NCBI GenBank assembly: GCA_023399035.1
Contig: JAEWQX010000189.1
Location: 1-6,592 of the forward strand
Source: Bacillota bacterium
GTDB taxonomy: Bacteria; Bacillota; Clostridia; Clostridiales; Clostridiaceae
Reading direction: 5' to 3'
DNA length: 6,592 nucleotides
Shown: piece after piece, positions 1-6,592 of the stretch
Position numbering within the stretch: the first letter of the stretch is position 1
How the letters are laid out: every line of letters starts with the position of its first letter
Position numbers and translations under genes: made by a program
Notes under the pieces: model-generated
Databases searched by the model: none
What the model was told of the DNA's origin: nothing
Seen by the model: the letters and a program-made list of their open reading frames with translations, nothing else

Positions 1-1298
1 GTGATAATCTTATTATTGCTAAGGGTACAAAAGCCGTTGATGATAAGCCGGCAGAAGTGAAGATACTTTTTGACCTTGGTGACAAGATACACCTTGATAA
101 TGATTCTATGGATAAGATTGATTATAAGAATGTGTATTCAATAAGCAGCATAGAAGCTGGACAAGTACTTGCAGAAATAATCCCAGAAGAGCAGGGCAAG
201 AATGGTAAAACAATAAAAGGTGACGTCATAAAAAGAAAGACTTTTAAAAATAAACCTATAAAAGCAGGTGAAGGCTGCATGATTGAAGGCAATAATGTAA
301 TTGCAACACGAAGTGGAAGACCATCATCAAAAAATGGAGTATTGAGCGTAAATAATGTTTTCAATATCAAAGATGTGGATATGAAATGCGGCAATATCAA
401 TTTTGTAGGCGACGTAGAAATTAATGGCAGTGTCAATGAAGGCATGACTGTAAAAGCAGGAAATTCTATTGTAATCAAAAAAGATGTGGACAATGCATAT
501 GTCACTGCAGAAGGAGAAATTAATATAAGCGGAAATATTATGCACTCAAAAATCTATACTGGGCAGGTTGATATTGAAAAGAAAGAATATCTAGATATAT
601 TGAACACATATAAAGATGAATTAATAGGGCTTATAGAAAGTGTAAAGAAGCTTAATGAATCGTCAGACAGCACTAAGAAAATAAGTGATCTTACGAGAAT
701 ATTGATCGAAAACAGGTATAAGGATATTCCTAAGCTTTCATTAAATATAATAAGCAGGTGTATAAAGCTCCATGATGAAAATGATAATGAACTTATTGAA
801 TTTCTTCGCAGCAAAGTAATGGGGCTCAATATATCAAATATAAAAAGCATAAGAGATTTAGATTATCTTTATGAATTAGTTGAAGAAGAAATTGATTATT
901 ACAATGATGATATGCTTATTCAAAGCGATATCTATGTAAGCTATCTGCAGGATTCACTTGTAAAATCTACAGGAAATATCTTTGTAACAGGAAAGGGTGA
1001 GTATGTGACAAACCTTATTGCATTAAAGAATATTGAGTTTTTAAAAAGCAATTCTGTTGCAAGAGGAGGACTTATATCTGCAAGAGGAAATATAAAGCTT
1101 GGAACTGTTGGAAGCACGGCAGGAATCTCAACACGTATTGAAGTTCCTAAAGACGGCATAATCACTGCTGAAATGGCATATTCAAATACTGTATTTGCTT
1201 TTGGTAAGAAATCTAAAACATTGGATGAAGATTCAAAAAACCTTAAAGCTTATATGAATAAAGAGGGAGAAATCATAATAGAAAAATTAAAACTATAA
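1..1298 (+). CDS. FapA/DUF342-family protein, 5'-truncated by window edge
   Basis: The reading frame is open from base 3 to the TAA at 1296-1298, so 431 residues are visible and the gene begins upstream of the window. The GTG at 57 is an internal Val codon, not a start: the residues before it (IIAKGTKAVDDKPAEV) fit the conserved 'AKGTxPVDG' region near the N-terminal part of FapA-like proteins. Counting visible residues, about 128-185 form Gly/Asn/Ile-rich short strands typical of a right-handed beta-helix. About 190-315 is a charged, helical, probably coiled-coil insertion. About 318-400 returns to beta-helix, with GNIFVTGKG, GGLISARGN and a Gly/Ser-rich turn. This strand-helix-strand plan is characteristic of DUF342. 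Named members have been linked to flagellar assembly and polar localisation in vibrios; in clostridia the role is not established, and no flagellar gene is visible here. No signal peptide can be judged. Family assignment is fairly sure; function is not. Confidence 0.85.
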   Translation, partial: DNLIIAKGTKAVDDKPAEVKILFDLGDKIHLDNDSMDKIDYKNVYSISSIEAGQVLAEIIPEEQGKNGKTIKGDVIKRKTFKNKPIKAGEGCMIEGNNVIATRSGRPSSKNGVLSVNNVFNIKDVDMKCGNINFVGDVEINGSVNEGMTVKAGNSIVIKKDVDNAYVTAEGEINISGNIMHSKIYTGQVDIEKKEYLDILNTYKDELIGLIESVKKLNESSDSTKKISDLTRILIENRYKDIPKLSLNIISRCIKLHDENDNELIEFLRSKVMGLNISNIKSIRDLDYLYELVEEEIDYYNDDMLIQSDIYVSYLQDSLVKSTGNIFVTGKGEYVTNLIALKNIEFLKSNSVARGGLISARGNIKLGTVGSTAGISTRIEVPKDGIITAEMAYSNTVFAFGKKSKTLDEDSKNLKAYMNKEGEIIIEKLKL

Positions 1299-1455
1299 CT
1301 TCTAAAATGGCAATTATGGATTATATTATGTAAGTTCTTTTTTGTTAATGAAAGAATATCTTTATAGTGGAATAATTAATTATATAACTTAAATATAAAC
1401 ATTTCGAATATTATGACGATATTATAAATATACAACAATAATGTTTAAAAATAAT

Positions 1456-1462
1456 AAAGGAG
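1456..1462 (+). promoter_or_regulatory. Ribosome binding site fixing the start at 1471
   Basis: AAAGGAG lies 8 bases before the ATG at 1471. The in-frame ATG at 1441, which would add ten residues, has only A/T sequence upstream and no Shine-Dalgarno. Starting at 1471 also places a canonical signal peptide exactly at the N terminus. Confidence 0.85.
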
Positions 1463-1470
1463 TGAAATTT

Positions 1471-2235
1471 ATGAAAAAGGCCGGAAAACTTATAATTGCT
1501 TCAAGTCTGATAAGCGTATTTTCAGCTACTCCAGTATTTGCATTTGAGAATAATTTTAACAATTATAATAATTACAGCTCACCTGCATCATCATATACAT
1601 TTCCAACGGCACCATCAAGCAGTTACCATGATGCTTTGGCTTCCAGCCAGGCATACATAAGCGCGCCATCTGGAGCACCACAGCTTACAGGCCTTCCAGA
1701 TTCCATAGGCAGTATGTATATTTCTCCAGAAACAACACAATATAATTGTGTAAGCTATGATAAGTATCTTGGAACTATATATAGGACAGCATCACAAAGA
1801 GGTGATATCTTAGACGAAGTAAAAAACTTCAATCTTTCTAATATGGGCATAAACAGGACTATAAGTGAAGTTCTTGGTGCACTTACTCCAAATTATGACG
1901 GAGTAAATTCAGCTTGTGGATGGTACAAGGACTCCAATAATGCAAATTCAGTAATATGCACATGTGGAATTTATACTATTTACTTTGACTGTTTTGCTTC
2001 ATCAACTGGTATGGACATCTATGCTTCAATAGGTACACAGGGACAAGGAATACACACTTTTACAGAAAATGAAATAACTAATTTCTTTAAAAATCTTGAT
2101 GTACAGTTGACTAATATTGAAAATGCACAGAAAGAAAGCACTGAAAGCAGTGATTCTGGATATAGCCAGTATTATAATAATTCAATTGTCATAAACGGAA
2201 CAAATTCAGGCACAATAATATATAATAACAAATAA
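1471..2235 (+). CDS. Exported protein of unknown function with Sec signal peptide
   Basis: This encodes 254 residues; I do not recognise the family. Residues 1-24 are a textbook signal peptide: KK near the start, a hydrophobic core (LIIASSLISVF) and a V-F-A cleavage site before Phe25. No lipobox cysteine, LPxTG motif, second membrane segment or S-layer repeat is visible, so the mature protein is probably secreted or loosely wall-associated. Mature residues 25-35 are Asn/Tyr-rich, and about 36-75 is a Ser/Pro/Ala-rich, probably disordered linker. Residues about 90-210 look like the folded domain, with helices near 108-120 and 130-138 and beta strands near 160-174. Five cysteines (93, 149, 163, 165, 174) all lie in this part. 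The tail is Ser/Glu-rich and ends in a short strand-like Ile/Asn/Gly stretch. The gene stands alone between two gaps and is closed by a terminator. The helix followed by 'SEVLGALTP' and strands is loosely reminiscent of BLIP-like/SmpA folds, but that is only a guess. Confidence 0.85.
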   Translation: MKKAGKLIIASSLISVFSATPVFAFENNFNNYNNYSSPASSYTFPTAPSSSYHDALASSQAYISAPSGAPQLTGLPDSIGSMYISPETTQYNCVSYDKYLGTIYRTASQRGDILDEVKNFNLSNMGINRTISEVLGALTPNYDGVNSACGWYKDSNNANSVICTCGIYTIYFDCFASSTGMDIYASIGTQGQGIHTFTENEITNFFKNLDVQLTNIENAQKESTESSDSGYSQYYNNSIVINGTNSGTIIYNNK

Positions 2236-2289
2236 GTATTTTGTTTTATGTTACTTCTTTCTAAATAAAAATTCAAAGGTTTAACACTC

Positions 2290-2325
2290 AGTGCTGCATT
2301 TAGTATACTAAATGCAGCGCTTTTT
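2290..2325 (+). terminator. Rho-independent terminator after the exported-protein gene
   Basis: AGTGCTGCATTTAG (2290-2303) pairs with CTAAATGCAGCGCT (2308-2321) around a TATA loop, giving a 14-bp stem with one G-U pair. Five T residues (2321-2325) follow directly. It lies 54 bases after the stop at 2235 and separates this gene from the downstream ABC-F gene. The other strand lacks a T-run at the far end, so it reads as unidirectional. Confidence 0.9.
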
Positions 2326-2444
2326 GATGTGCAGAAAAATCAAAATATACATAGGATATACTACGCAGTTATTATATAATTAAGTTTATTAATAAAGTCA
2401 TATGTAATTTCAATAGATAAATAAGTTAAAAATAAACTGGAATT

Positions 2445-2472
2445 TTGGATTATCTTATAAGTATGATAAAAT
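2445..2472 (+). promoter_or_regulatory. Candidate sigma-A type promoter for the uup operon
   Basis: TTGGAT (2445-2450) can serve as a weak -35 element and TAAAAT (2467-2472) as the -10, with a 16-base spacer. The -10 is preceded by TG plus one base (2464-2466), an extended -10 that can offset a poor -35. Transcription would begin near 2479, leaving a leader of about 30 bases with the AAAGGAG ribosome binding site at 2492-2498. In such AT-rich sequence chance matches are common, so this is a candidate only. Its position after a terminator and before an operon supports it. Confidence 0.5.
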
Positions 2473-2508
2473 AATAAATAGACAAAGATACAAAGGAGTA
2501 AAAAATTA

Positions 2509-4440
2509 ATGAATATTATTACATTAGAAAATATAAGCAAAACCTATAGCGAAAAAGTATTACTTAAAGATGTATCTTTAGGTATCAATGAAGGCGATAA
2601 AATAGGTTTGATAGGTATAAATGGTGCTGGTAAATCTACATTTTTAAAGATTGTAGGAGGCAGGGAAGAATTCTTTGATGGAACTATAACAAAAGGGAAA
2701 AATGTAAGAATTGAATTTTTAGATCAGGACCCAGATTTTCATAATGATGTTACAGTTATAGAACAGATATTTAAAGGTAATACTAAGGAAATGCAGACTC
2801 TTAGGGAGTATGAGGACCTTCTTAATAAGATAGAAAGCTGTGATGGCAGTGATTTTGATAAGCTTAACAGCAGACTTATTAAGATTCAGGAAGAAATCGA
2901 TGCACTAAATTTATGGGACCTTGAAAGTGAAGCAAAAACAATCCTGACTAAACTTGGAATAAAGAACTTCAATGAAAAGGTAGGAAACCTTTCTGGAGGT
3001 CAGAAAAAGAGAATAGCACTTGCATGTGCACTTATAACTCCATGTGACCTTCTTATTCTAGATGAGCCTACAAACCATCTTGATTCAGATTCTATCGAGT
3101 GGCTTGAAGAATTCCTGAATAACAGAAAAGGTGCCCTATTAATGATCACCCATGACAGATACTTTCTTGACAGAGTTACAAACAGGATAATAGAGCTTGA
3201 CCGTGGAACTCTTTATTCATATCCTGGAAACTATACAGCATTCCTTGAAAAGAAAATGGAAAGACTTGAAACTGAAGCAGTTCAAGAAGAAAAAAGAAAA
3301 GCATTAATAAGAAATGAACTTAAGTGGGTTCGTCGTGGTGCAAAAGCGAGAACTACAAAACAAAAAGCAAGACTTCAGAGATTTGATGAACTTGTAAATA
3401 CTGAAACAATAAAGAGACAGGAAGATATTGAATTATCATTTGTAGGATCAAGACTTGGTAAAAAAGTAGTTGAGCTTTATGATATAAACAAATCCTTTGG
3501 AGATAGAACTATTATTAAAGACTTCAGCTACATTTTCTTAAGAGATGACAGAGTTGGTATTGTAGGACACAATGGTGCTGGTAAAACAACTTTAGTGAAT
3601 ATCTTAAGAGGGAAGCTTCAAGCAGACAGCGGAACTATTGAAATAGGAGACACTGTAAAAATAGGATGCTTTGCTCAGGATAACACTAATATGGACCCTA
3701 AGATGAGAGTAATAGATTATGTTAAAGAAGGGGGAGAATACATTCCAGTAGAAGATGGAACAAAAATCACTGCATCTACAATGTGTGAAAGATTCCTGTT
3801 TGATGGAACTATGCAGTATACTCCAATTGAAAAGCTGTCTGGAGGAGAAAGAAGAAGACTTCACCTTTTAAGAGTACTTATGGAATCTCCTAACTTCCTG
3901 ATCCTGGATGAGCCTACAAACGATCTTGATATAGAAACATTAAAGATACTTGAAGATTTTCTTGATAAATTCCTAGGAGTTGTAGTAGTTGTATCCCATG
4001 ACAGATACTTCTTAGACAGAATATGTAACAAGATATTTTCTTACGAAGGTAATGGATATATTAAAGGCTATAACGGTAATTATAGTGATTTCTTAATTGC
4101 AAAGGAAATTGAAAGCATTCAGAAAACTGTTGAGCAGAGGGAAGTAAAAGATAAGCCTAAGGCAAAGGGAACTAAGGAAAAGAGCAGGGAAAACAAGCCT
4201 AAGTTCACTTTCAAGGAGCAGAAGGAATTTGAAACTATAGATGATGACATTGCAAAATTAGAAGAAAAGATTGAAAGCATTGAAAAAGATATGGCTGCAA
4301 ATTCTTCGAACTATGGAAAGCTTAATGAGCTCATGAAGGAAAAAGATGAAACACAGGCAATCCTTGATGAAAAGTATGAAAGATGGGAATACTTAAACGA
4401 AATAGCAGAAGCAATAGAAGAATACAAAGCTAACAATTAA
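2509..4440 (+). CDS. uup: ABC-F ATPase, Uup/YfmR subgroup
   Basis: This encodes 643 residues with two fused nucleotide-binding domains and no membrane segments, so it is an ABC-F protein and not a transporter. Domain 1 has Walker A GINGAGKST (36-44), signature LSGGQ (161-165), Walker B LLILDEP (181-187, catalytic Glu186) and switch His215. Domain 2 has Walker A GHNGAGKTT (353-361), LSGGE (443-447), Walker B with Glu468 and His497. The linker (about 245-318) carries the P-site-tRNA-interaction motif, with LKWVRRGAKARTTKQKAR at 271-288. The first-domain arm (about 90-135) is short. The C-terminal tail (about 565-640) is a charged coiled coil ending in ERWEYLNEI, matching E. coli Uup (635 residues, ending ...FERWEYLEAL); DRGTLYSYPGNY is also Uup-like. 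Uup/YfmR bind near the ribosomal E site, and B. subtilis YfmR overlaps with EF-P in relieving stalled translation. The arm and linker are housekeeping-like, not the extended form of antibiotic-resistance ABC-Fs. All catalytic residues are intact. AAAGGAG lies 10 bases before the ATG. Confidence 0.95.
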   Translation: MNIITLENISKTYSEKVLLKDVSLGINEGDKIGLIGINGAGKSTFLKIVGGREEFFDGTITKGKNVRIEFLDQDPDFHNDVTVIEQIFKGNTKEMQTLREYEDLLNKIESCDGSDFDKLNSRLIKIQEEIDALNLWDLESEAKTILTKLGIKNFNEKVGNLSGGQKKRIALACALITPCDLLILDEPTNHLDSDSIEWLEEFLNNRKGALLMITHDRYFLDRVTNRIIELDRGTLYSYPGNYTAFLEKKMERLETEAVQEEKRKALIRNELKWVRRGAKARTTKQKARLQRFDELVNTETIKRQEDIELSFVGSRLGKKVVELYDINKSFGDRTIIKDFSYIFLRDDRVGIVGHNGAGKTTLVNILRGKLQADSGTIEIGDTVKIGCFAQDNTNMDPKMRVIDYVKEGGEYIPVEDGTKITASTMCERFLFDGTMQYTPIEKLSGGERRRLHLLRVLMESPNFLILDEPTNDLDIETLKILEDFLDKFLGVVVVVSHDRYFLDRICNKIFSYEGNGYIKGYNGNYSDFLIAKEIESIQKTVEQREVKDKPKAKGTKEKSRENKPKFTFKEQKEFETIDDDIAKLEEKIESIEKDMAANSSNYGKLNELMKEKDETQAILDEKYERWEYLNEIAEAIEEYKANN

Positions 4441-4493
4441 TATAAAATCACCTTACATATTAAATACCCTAAAGAAAAAAGTATTAAGATGAA

Positions 4494-4498
4494 AGAGG
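4494..4498 (+). promoter_or_regulatory. Ribosome binding site favouring the start at 4507
   Basis: AGAGG, within GAAAGAGGT, ends 8 bases before the ATG at 4507. It sits inside the first codons of the longer alternative beginning at ATG 4489, which has no Shine-Dalgarno of its own (only an A-rich stretch precedes it). The shorter start is therefore preferred. Confidence 0.65.
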
Positions 4499-4506
4499 TA
4501 AAGTAT

Positions 4507-4695
4507 ATGAAATTACATGTTTATTTAAAAGGAAAAAGCGACCCCCAGATTTTTAAGGGTGACAGAATAGATGTCCTTGATTTTGAAATGGAGGGCAAAC
4601 AATATAAGCAGATAAGATATTTCAGAAAGGGATTTTCAAAATCTCAATATATTGCAGCAGATTTAATAAAAAGAATAGCTGAAGTTAATAAATAG
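4507..4695 (+). CDS. Small basic protein of unknown function (62 aa)
   Basis: I do not recognise this protein. From ATG 4507 it is 62 residues; an in-frame ATG at 4489 would add six (MKEVKY), but the ribosome binding site supports 4507. It has 14 Lys/Arg against 8 Asp/Glu. A basic, aromatic centre at residues 31-45 contains K31, K34, R37, R40, K41 and K45 among Tyr and Phe residues. The pattern suggests several beta strands (about 2-8, 21-28, 33-39) followed by a C-terminal helix (about 47-60), compatible with a small nucleic-acid-binding or adaptor fold, but this is inference. There is no signal peptide or membrane segment, so it is cytoplasmic. It lies 66 bases after the Uup gene and 15 bases before the SWIM/SNF2 gene without a visible terminator, so it is probably co-transcribed with both. 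Clean reading frame, its own ribosome binding site and tight packing argue that it is a real gene. Confidence 0.8.
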   Translation: MKLHVYLKGKSDPQIFKGDRIDVLDFEMEGKQYKQIRYFRKGFSKSQYIAADLIKRIAEVNK

Positions 4696-4698
4696 TAC

Positions 4699-4702
4699 GG
4701 AG
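4699..4702 (+). promoter_or_regulatory. Ribosome binding site fixing a TTG start at 4711
   Basis: GGAG lies 8 bases before TTG 4711, the usual spacing. The other in-frame starts fit badly: GTG 4702 overlaps the site, TTG 4705 is only 2 bases away, and ATG 4729 is 26 bases downstream with no Shine-Dalgarno close to it. Confidence 0.65.
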
Positions 4703-4710
4703 TGTTGAAG

Positions 4711-6592
4711 TTGATAAAACAGGTATTAATGGACAAATTTAATAAAAACATCACACCTTCAGTAATGAGAAGTGCTAATGATGTTATGAGAAATGATCTT
4801 ATTAAAGATGTCACAAATACTATAGATAAGGATATCATTAATATAAAATCTACAGTTATTTCAGACAGTTTATTAAGCGAATATAACTGTAAGATAATAT
4901 TTGATATGAAAGATATGGAGGTAATCGGCACATACTGCAGCTGTGCCGATTATGAAAAAAATGAATTTAAAAAGGAAAATTACTGCTGCAAGCATTTAGC
5001 TGCAAGCTTTTATGATTTTGTAAATACTGCTTCAGAAGATGAAGAGCTTTCTAAAGTTCTGAGCGGAAGCATAAAAGAAAAGAAAAAAAGCAGCACAAAT
5101 GAAAGTGAAATTCTGAAATCCCTTTTAGATACGAGAGAAAACAAGTTAAAGCTTGAAGTCATTTTAAGCAAGAATCACTGGTCATCAAAACTGCAGGCTG
5201 AATTTAAAATCGGACTTAGAAACAAGAAAATGTATGTCATAAAAGATTTAAATCACTTTCTTATTTCCATGTTTAACAACGTTCCTATAAAATACGGAAA
5301 GGATTTTACATTCAATATAAAAGAACAGAAATTTTCTTATGAAGACAGCAGGCTTATTAAATTTATATGTAATCTTCAGAGGTTCAGTGACAGCAGCGGT
5401 ATAAGAAGACAGGATAAAATAATAGATGGAAAGCTGCTTACAATTCCATCAATCATGGTAAAGGAGTTCCTTTCAATAGTCAAAAAGAACAGAATATTCC
5501 TTGGAGACGGATTCTTTTACAGAATACTTGAATGCGATGTCATAGAAGGAGATATACCAATATCCTTTTCATTAAAATCTGCTTCTGATGGTATAACACT
5601 TGAAGTGCCGGATTTAATGCCTGAACCATTAAGTGACAATAATGATGTATTCATATATGGAACATCACTATATATACCGTCCATTGAGCAGTGTGAAAGA
5701 CTTGAACCTTACTTGAAGATATTTGATAAGACAAGAAAAATAATATTTGACAAAAATGATGAGGAAGTAATATTAAGAAGGCTTATTCCAAACCTTCAAA
5801 AGATTACAACAGACTTAAATCTGTCGCAGAACATAAGAAAGAAGATAATTTCAGGTCCAGTCAATTTCAGATTTTACTTTGATAGGGACAGGTGCAATGT
5901 TTCACTTGTATTTAAGGTATCCTATGAAGGTCATGAATTCAATTTCTTTGATGAATATAAGGATAAGATAATATACAGGGATACGACCAGGGAAAATGAA
6001 GTATATAATCTTTTGAGAAGCCTTGGGTTTGAGGAAATAAATGAAAAACTCTACTTATTAAAGGATGATGATGAAATTTATAAATTCTTCAAATATGAAA
6101 TAGAAAAGCTTCAAAGATATGGTGAAGTATTTTATTCTGAAAGATTCAAAGGAATTAAATCTATTAAGAAGTCAGACTTCAAAGGTGAAGTTCGTAAAGG
6201 AAAATATGATTACTTTGAATTAAAATTTAAGATTACAGATATAAGTGAAGAGGAAGTCATCAGGATCCTAAGAAGCTTCAGGGATAACTTAAAGTATTAC
6301 AAGCTTGAAAATGGTGAATATCTGGATTTGGAAGAGGAATCCTTAAAAGAAGCCTTAACTTTACTAGATGGTCTTATTATTGATGAAGAATATGAAGATA
6401 CTGCATTAATTCCATTAAGCAAGGGTGCTTATGTGGAAGATTATCTTGAAGATAAGGGATTCAGGTATATTAAGACATGCGATGAAATGAAAGAACTTAA
6501 AGACAGGCTACATAATATTGAAAATAAGGTTTTCCAGCCTCCATATGGTCTTATGGCAAAGCTGAGGGATTATCAGAAGCAGGGATATAACT
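4711..6592 (+). CDS. SWIM zinc-finger SNF2-family helicase, 3'-truncated by window edge
   Basis: The frame is open from TTG 4711 to the last base, giving 627 complete codons with no stop, so the gene continues beyond the window. Residues 76-95 form a SWIM zinc-binding motif: C76-x-C78, then 14 residues, then C93-x-H95 (an extra Cys92 adjoins). SWIM domains bind nucleic acid or protein. Residues 96-610 lack ATPase motifs and fit, by position and by the mixed strand/helix pattern, the 'bacterial SNF2 helicase-associated' region (SNF2_assoc family) found before the motor in such proteins. The final residues, LRDYQKQGYN (618-627), are the conserved entry of the SNF2 ATPase domain (pattern LRxYQxxGxxW). 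Walker A (GxGKT) should follow within a few dozen residues outside the window. Family members are about 1,050-1,100 residues, so roughly 60% is seen. They are double-stranded nucleic-acid translocases with poorly known roles in Firmicutes. The TTG start may lower expression. It follows the 62-residue gene by 15 bases and probably shares its transcript. Confidence 0.9.
   Translation, partial: MIKQVLMDKFNKNITPSVMRSANDVMRNDLIKDVTNTIDKDIINIKSTVISDSLLSEYNCKIIFDMKDMEVIGTYCSCADYEKNEFKKENYCCKHLAASFYDFVNTASEDEELSKVLSGSIKEKKKSSTNESEILKSLLDTRENKLKLEVILSKNHWSSKLQAEFKIGLRNKKMYVIKDLNHFLISMFNNVPIKYGKDFTFNIKEQKFSYEDSRLIKFICNLQRFSDSSGIRRQDKIIDGKLLTIPSIMVKEFLSIVKKNRIFLGDGFFYRILECDVIEGDIPISFSLKSASDGITLEVPDLMPEPLSDNNDVFIYGTSLYIPSIEQCERLEPYLKIFDKTRKIIFDKNDEEVILRRLIPNLQKITTDLNLSQNIRKKIISGPVNFRFYFDRDRCNVSLVFKVSYEGHEFNFFDEYKDKIIYRDTTRENEVYNLLRSLGFEEINEKLYLLKDDDEIYKFFKYEIEKLQRYGEVFYSERFKGIKSIKKSDFKGEVRKGKYDYFELKFKITDISEEEVIRILRSFRDNLKYYKLENGEYLDLEEESLKEALTLLDGLIIDEEYEDTALIPLSKGAYVEDYLEDKGFRYIKTCDEMKELKDRLHNIENKVFQPPYGLMAKLRDYQKQGYN

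Noticed and set aside
122..1165. Several minus-strand open frames opposite the FapA-like gene
   Set aside because: They lie antisense to a well-supported gene, overlap one another, lack ribosome binding sites and have the hydrophobic composition expected from the complement of lysine/glutamate-rich coding sequence.
1297..1343. Possible terminator after the FapA-like gene (AACTT 1297-1301, AAGTT 1332-1336, then a T-run)
   Set aside because: Only five A/T-rich base pairs close a 30-base loop. The T-run is real, but the stem is too weak to support a terminator.
1342..1428. Promoter-like boxes before the exported-protein gene (TTGTTA 1342-1347 with TATAGT 1363-1368; TATAAA 1423-1428; an 11-base-spaced ATATTAT pair at 1408 and 1419)
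   Set aside because: The first pair has a spacer of only 15 bases, and the second lacks a -35. The short repeats are expected in such AT-rich sequence. A promoter is likely in this 172-base gap, but I cannot place it.
2375..2380. Perfect TATAAT upstream of uup
   Set aside because: No acceptable -35 lies 16-18 bases upstream, and it is farther from the gene than the extended -10 candidate at 2464-2472. It could be a second promoter, but the sequence does not support the claim.
2509..4440. Antibiotic-resistance ABC-F (target protection) interpretation
   Set aside because: The conserved tRNA-interaction motif, the linker without an extended resistance loop, and the Uup-type C-terminal coiled coil all point to the housekeeping Uup/YfmR subgroup.
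4437..4463. TTAATAT/ATATTAA inverted repeat overlapping the end of the uup gene
   Set aside because: The stem is seven A/T pairs with a 13-base loop and no following T-run, so it is not a terminator.
3604..4931. Minus-strand open frames at 3604-3864 and 4644-4931
   Set aside because: They are shadows of the ABC-F and SNF2 genes; the second also crosses the junction between two real genes and has no recognisable content.
1..6592. Mobile elements, CRISPR arrays, tRNA/rRNA genes, riboswitches
   Set aside because: I saw no transposase, integrase, regularly spaced repeats, cloverleaf-like or conserved RNA sequences. The gaps are short and A/T-rich.

Overview
The window is AT-rich, with many AGA/ATA codons, strong AAAGGAG-type ribosome binding sites and short intergenic gaps. 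Together with the gene types this points to a low-GC Firmicute, most likely a Clostridium-like anaerobe; that is an inference from composition and gene content. All supported genes are on the + strand, and nothing in the window looks like a mobile element, CRISPR array, tRNA or rRNA.

Layout: (1) Positions 1-1298 hold the 3' part of a FapA/DUF342-family gene whose true start lies before the window. (2) Positions 1471-2235 hold a monocistronic-looking gene for a small exported protein of unknown function with a clear Sec signal peptide; a strong intrinsic terminator (2290-2325) closes it. (3) After a gap containing a plausible sigma-A type promoter comes 2509-4440, a full-length ABC-F ATPase closely matching the Uup/YfmR subgroup, including the C-terminal coiled coil. 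(4) Positions 4507-4695 encode a 62-residue basic protein of unknown function. (5) From 4711 to the window end runs an open-ended gene with a TTG start. It encodes a SWIM zinc-finger plus SNF2-associated-region protein and is cut off just as the SNF2 helicase core begins.

The last three genes probably form one transcription unit: no terminator is visible between them, and the final gap is only 15 bases. Uup/YfmR proteins act on the ribosome, and SWIM-SNF2 proteins are nucleic-acid-dependent ATPases. The operon therefore looks like a housekeeping nucleic-acid/ribosome set with an uncharacterised small basic protein in the middle. I see no convincing sign of a new defence or mobile system. The least explained parts are the exported 254-residue protein and the 62-residue basic protein.
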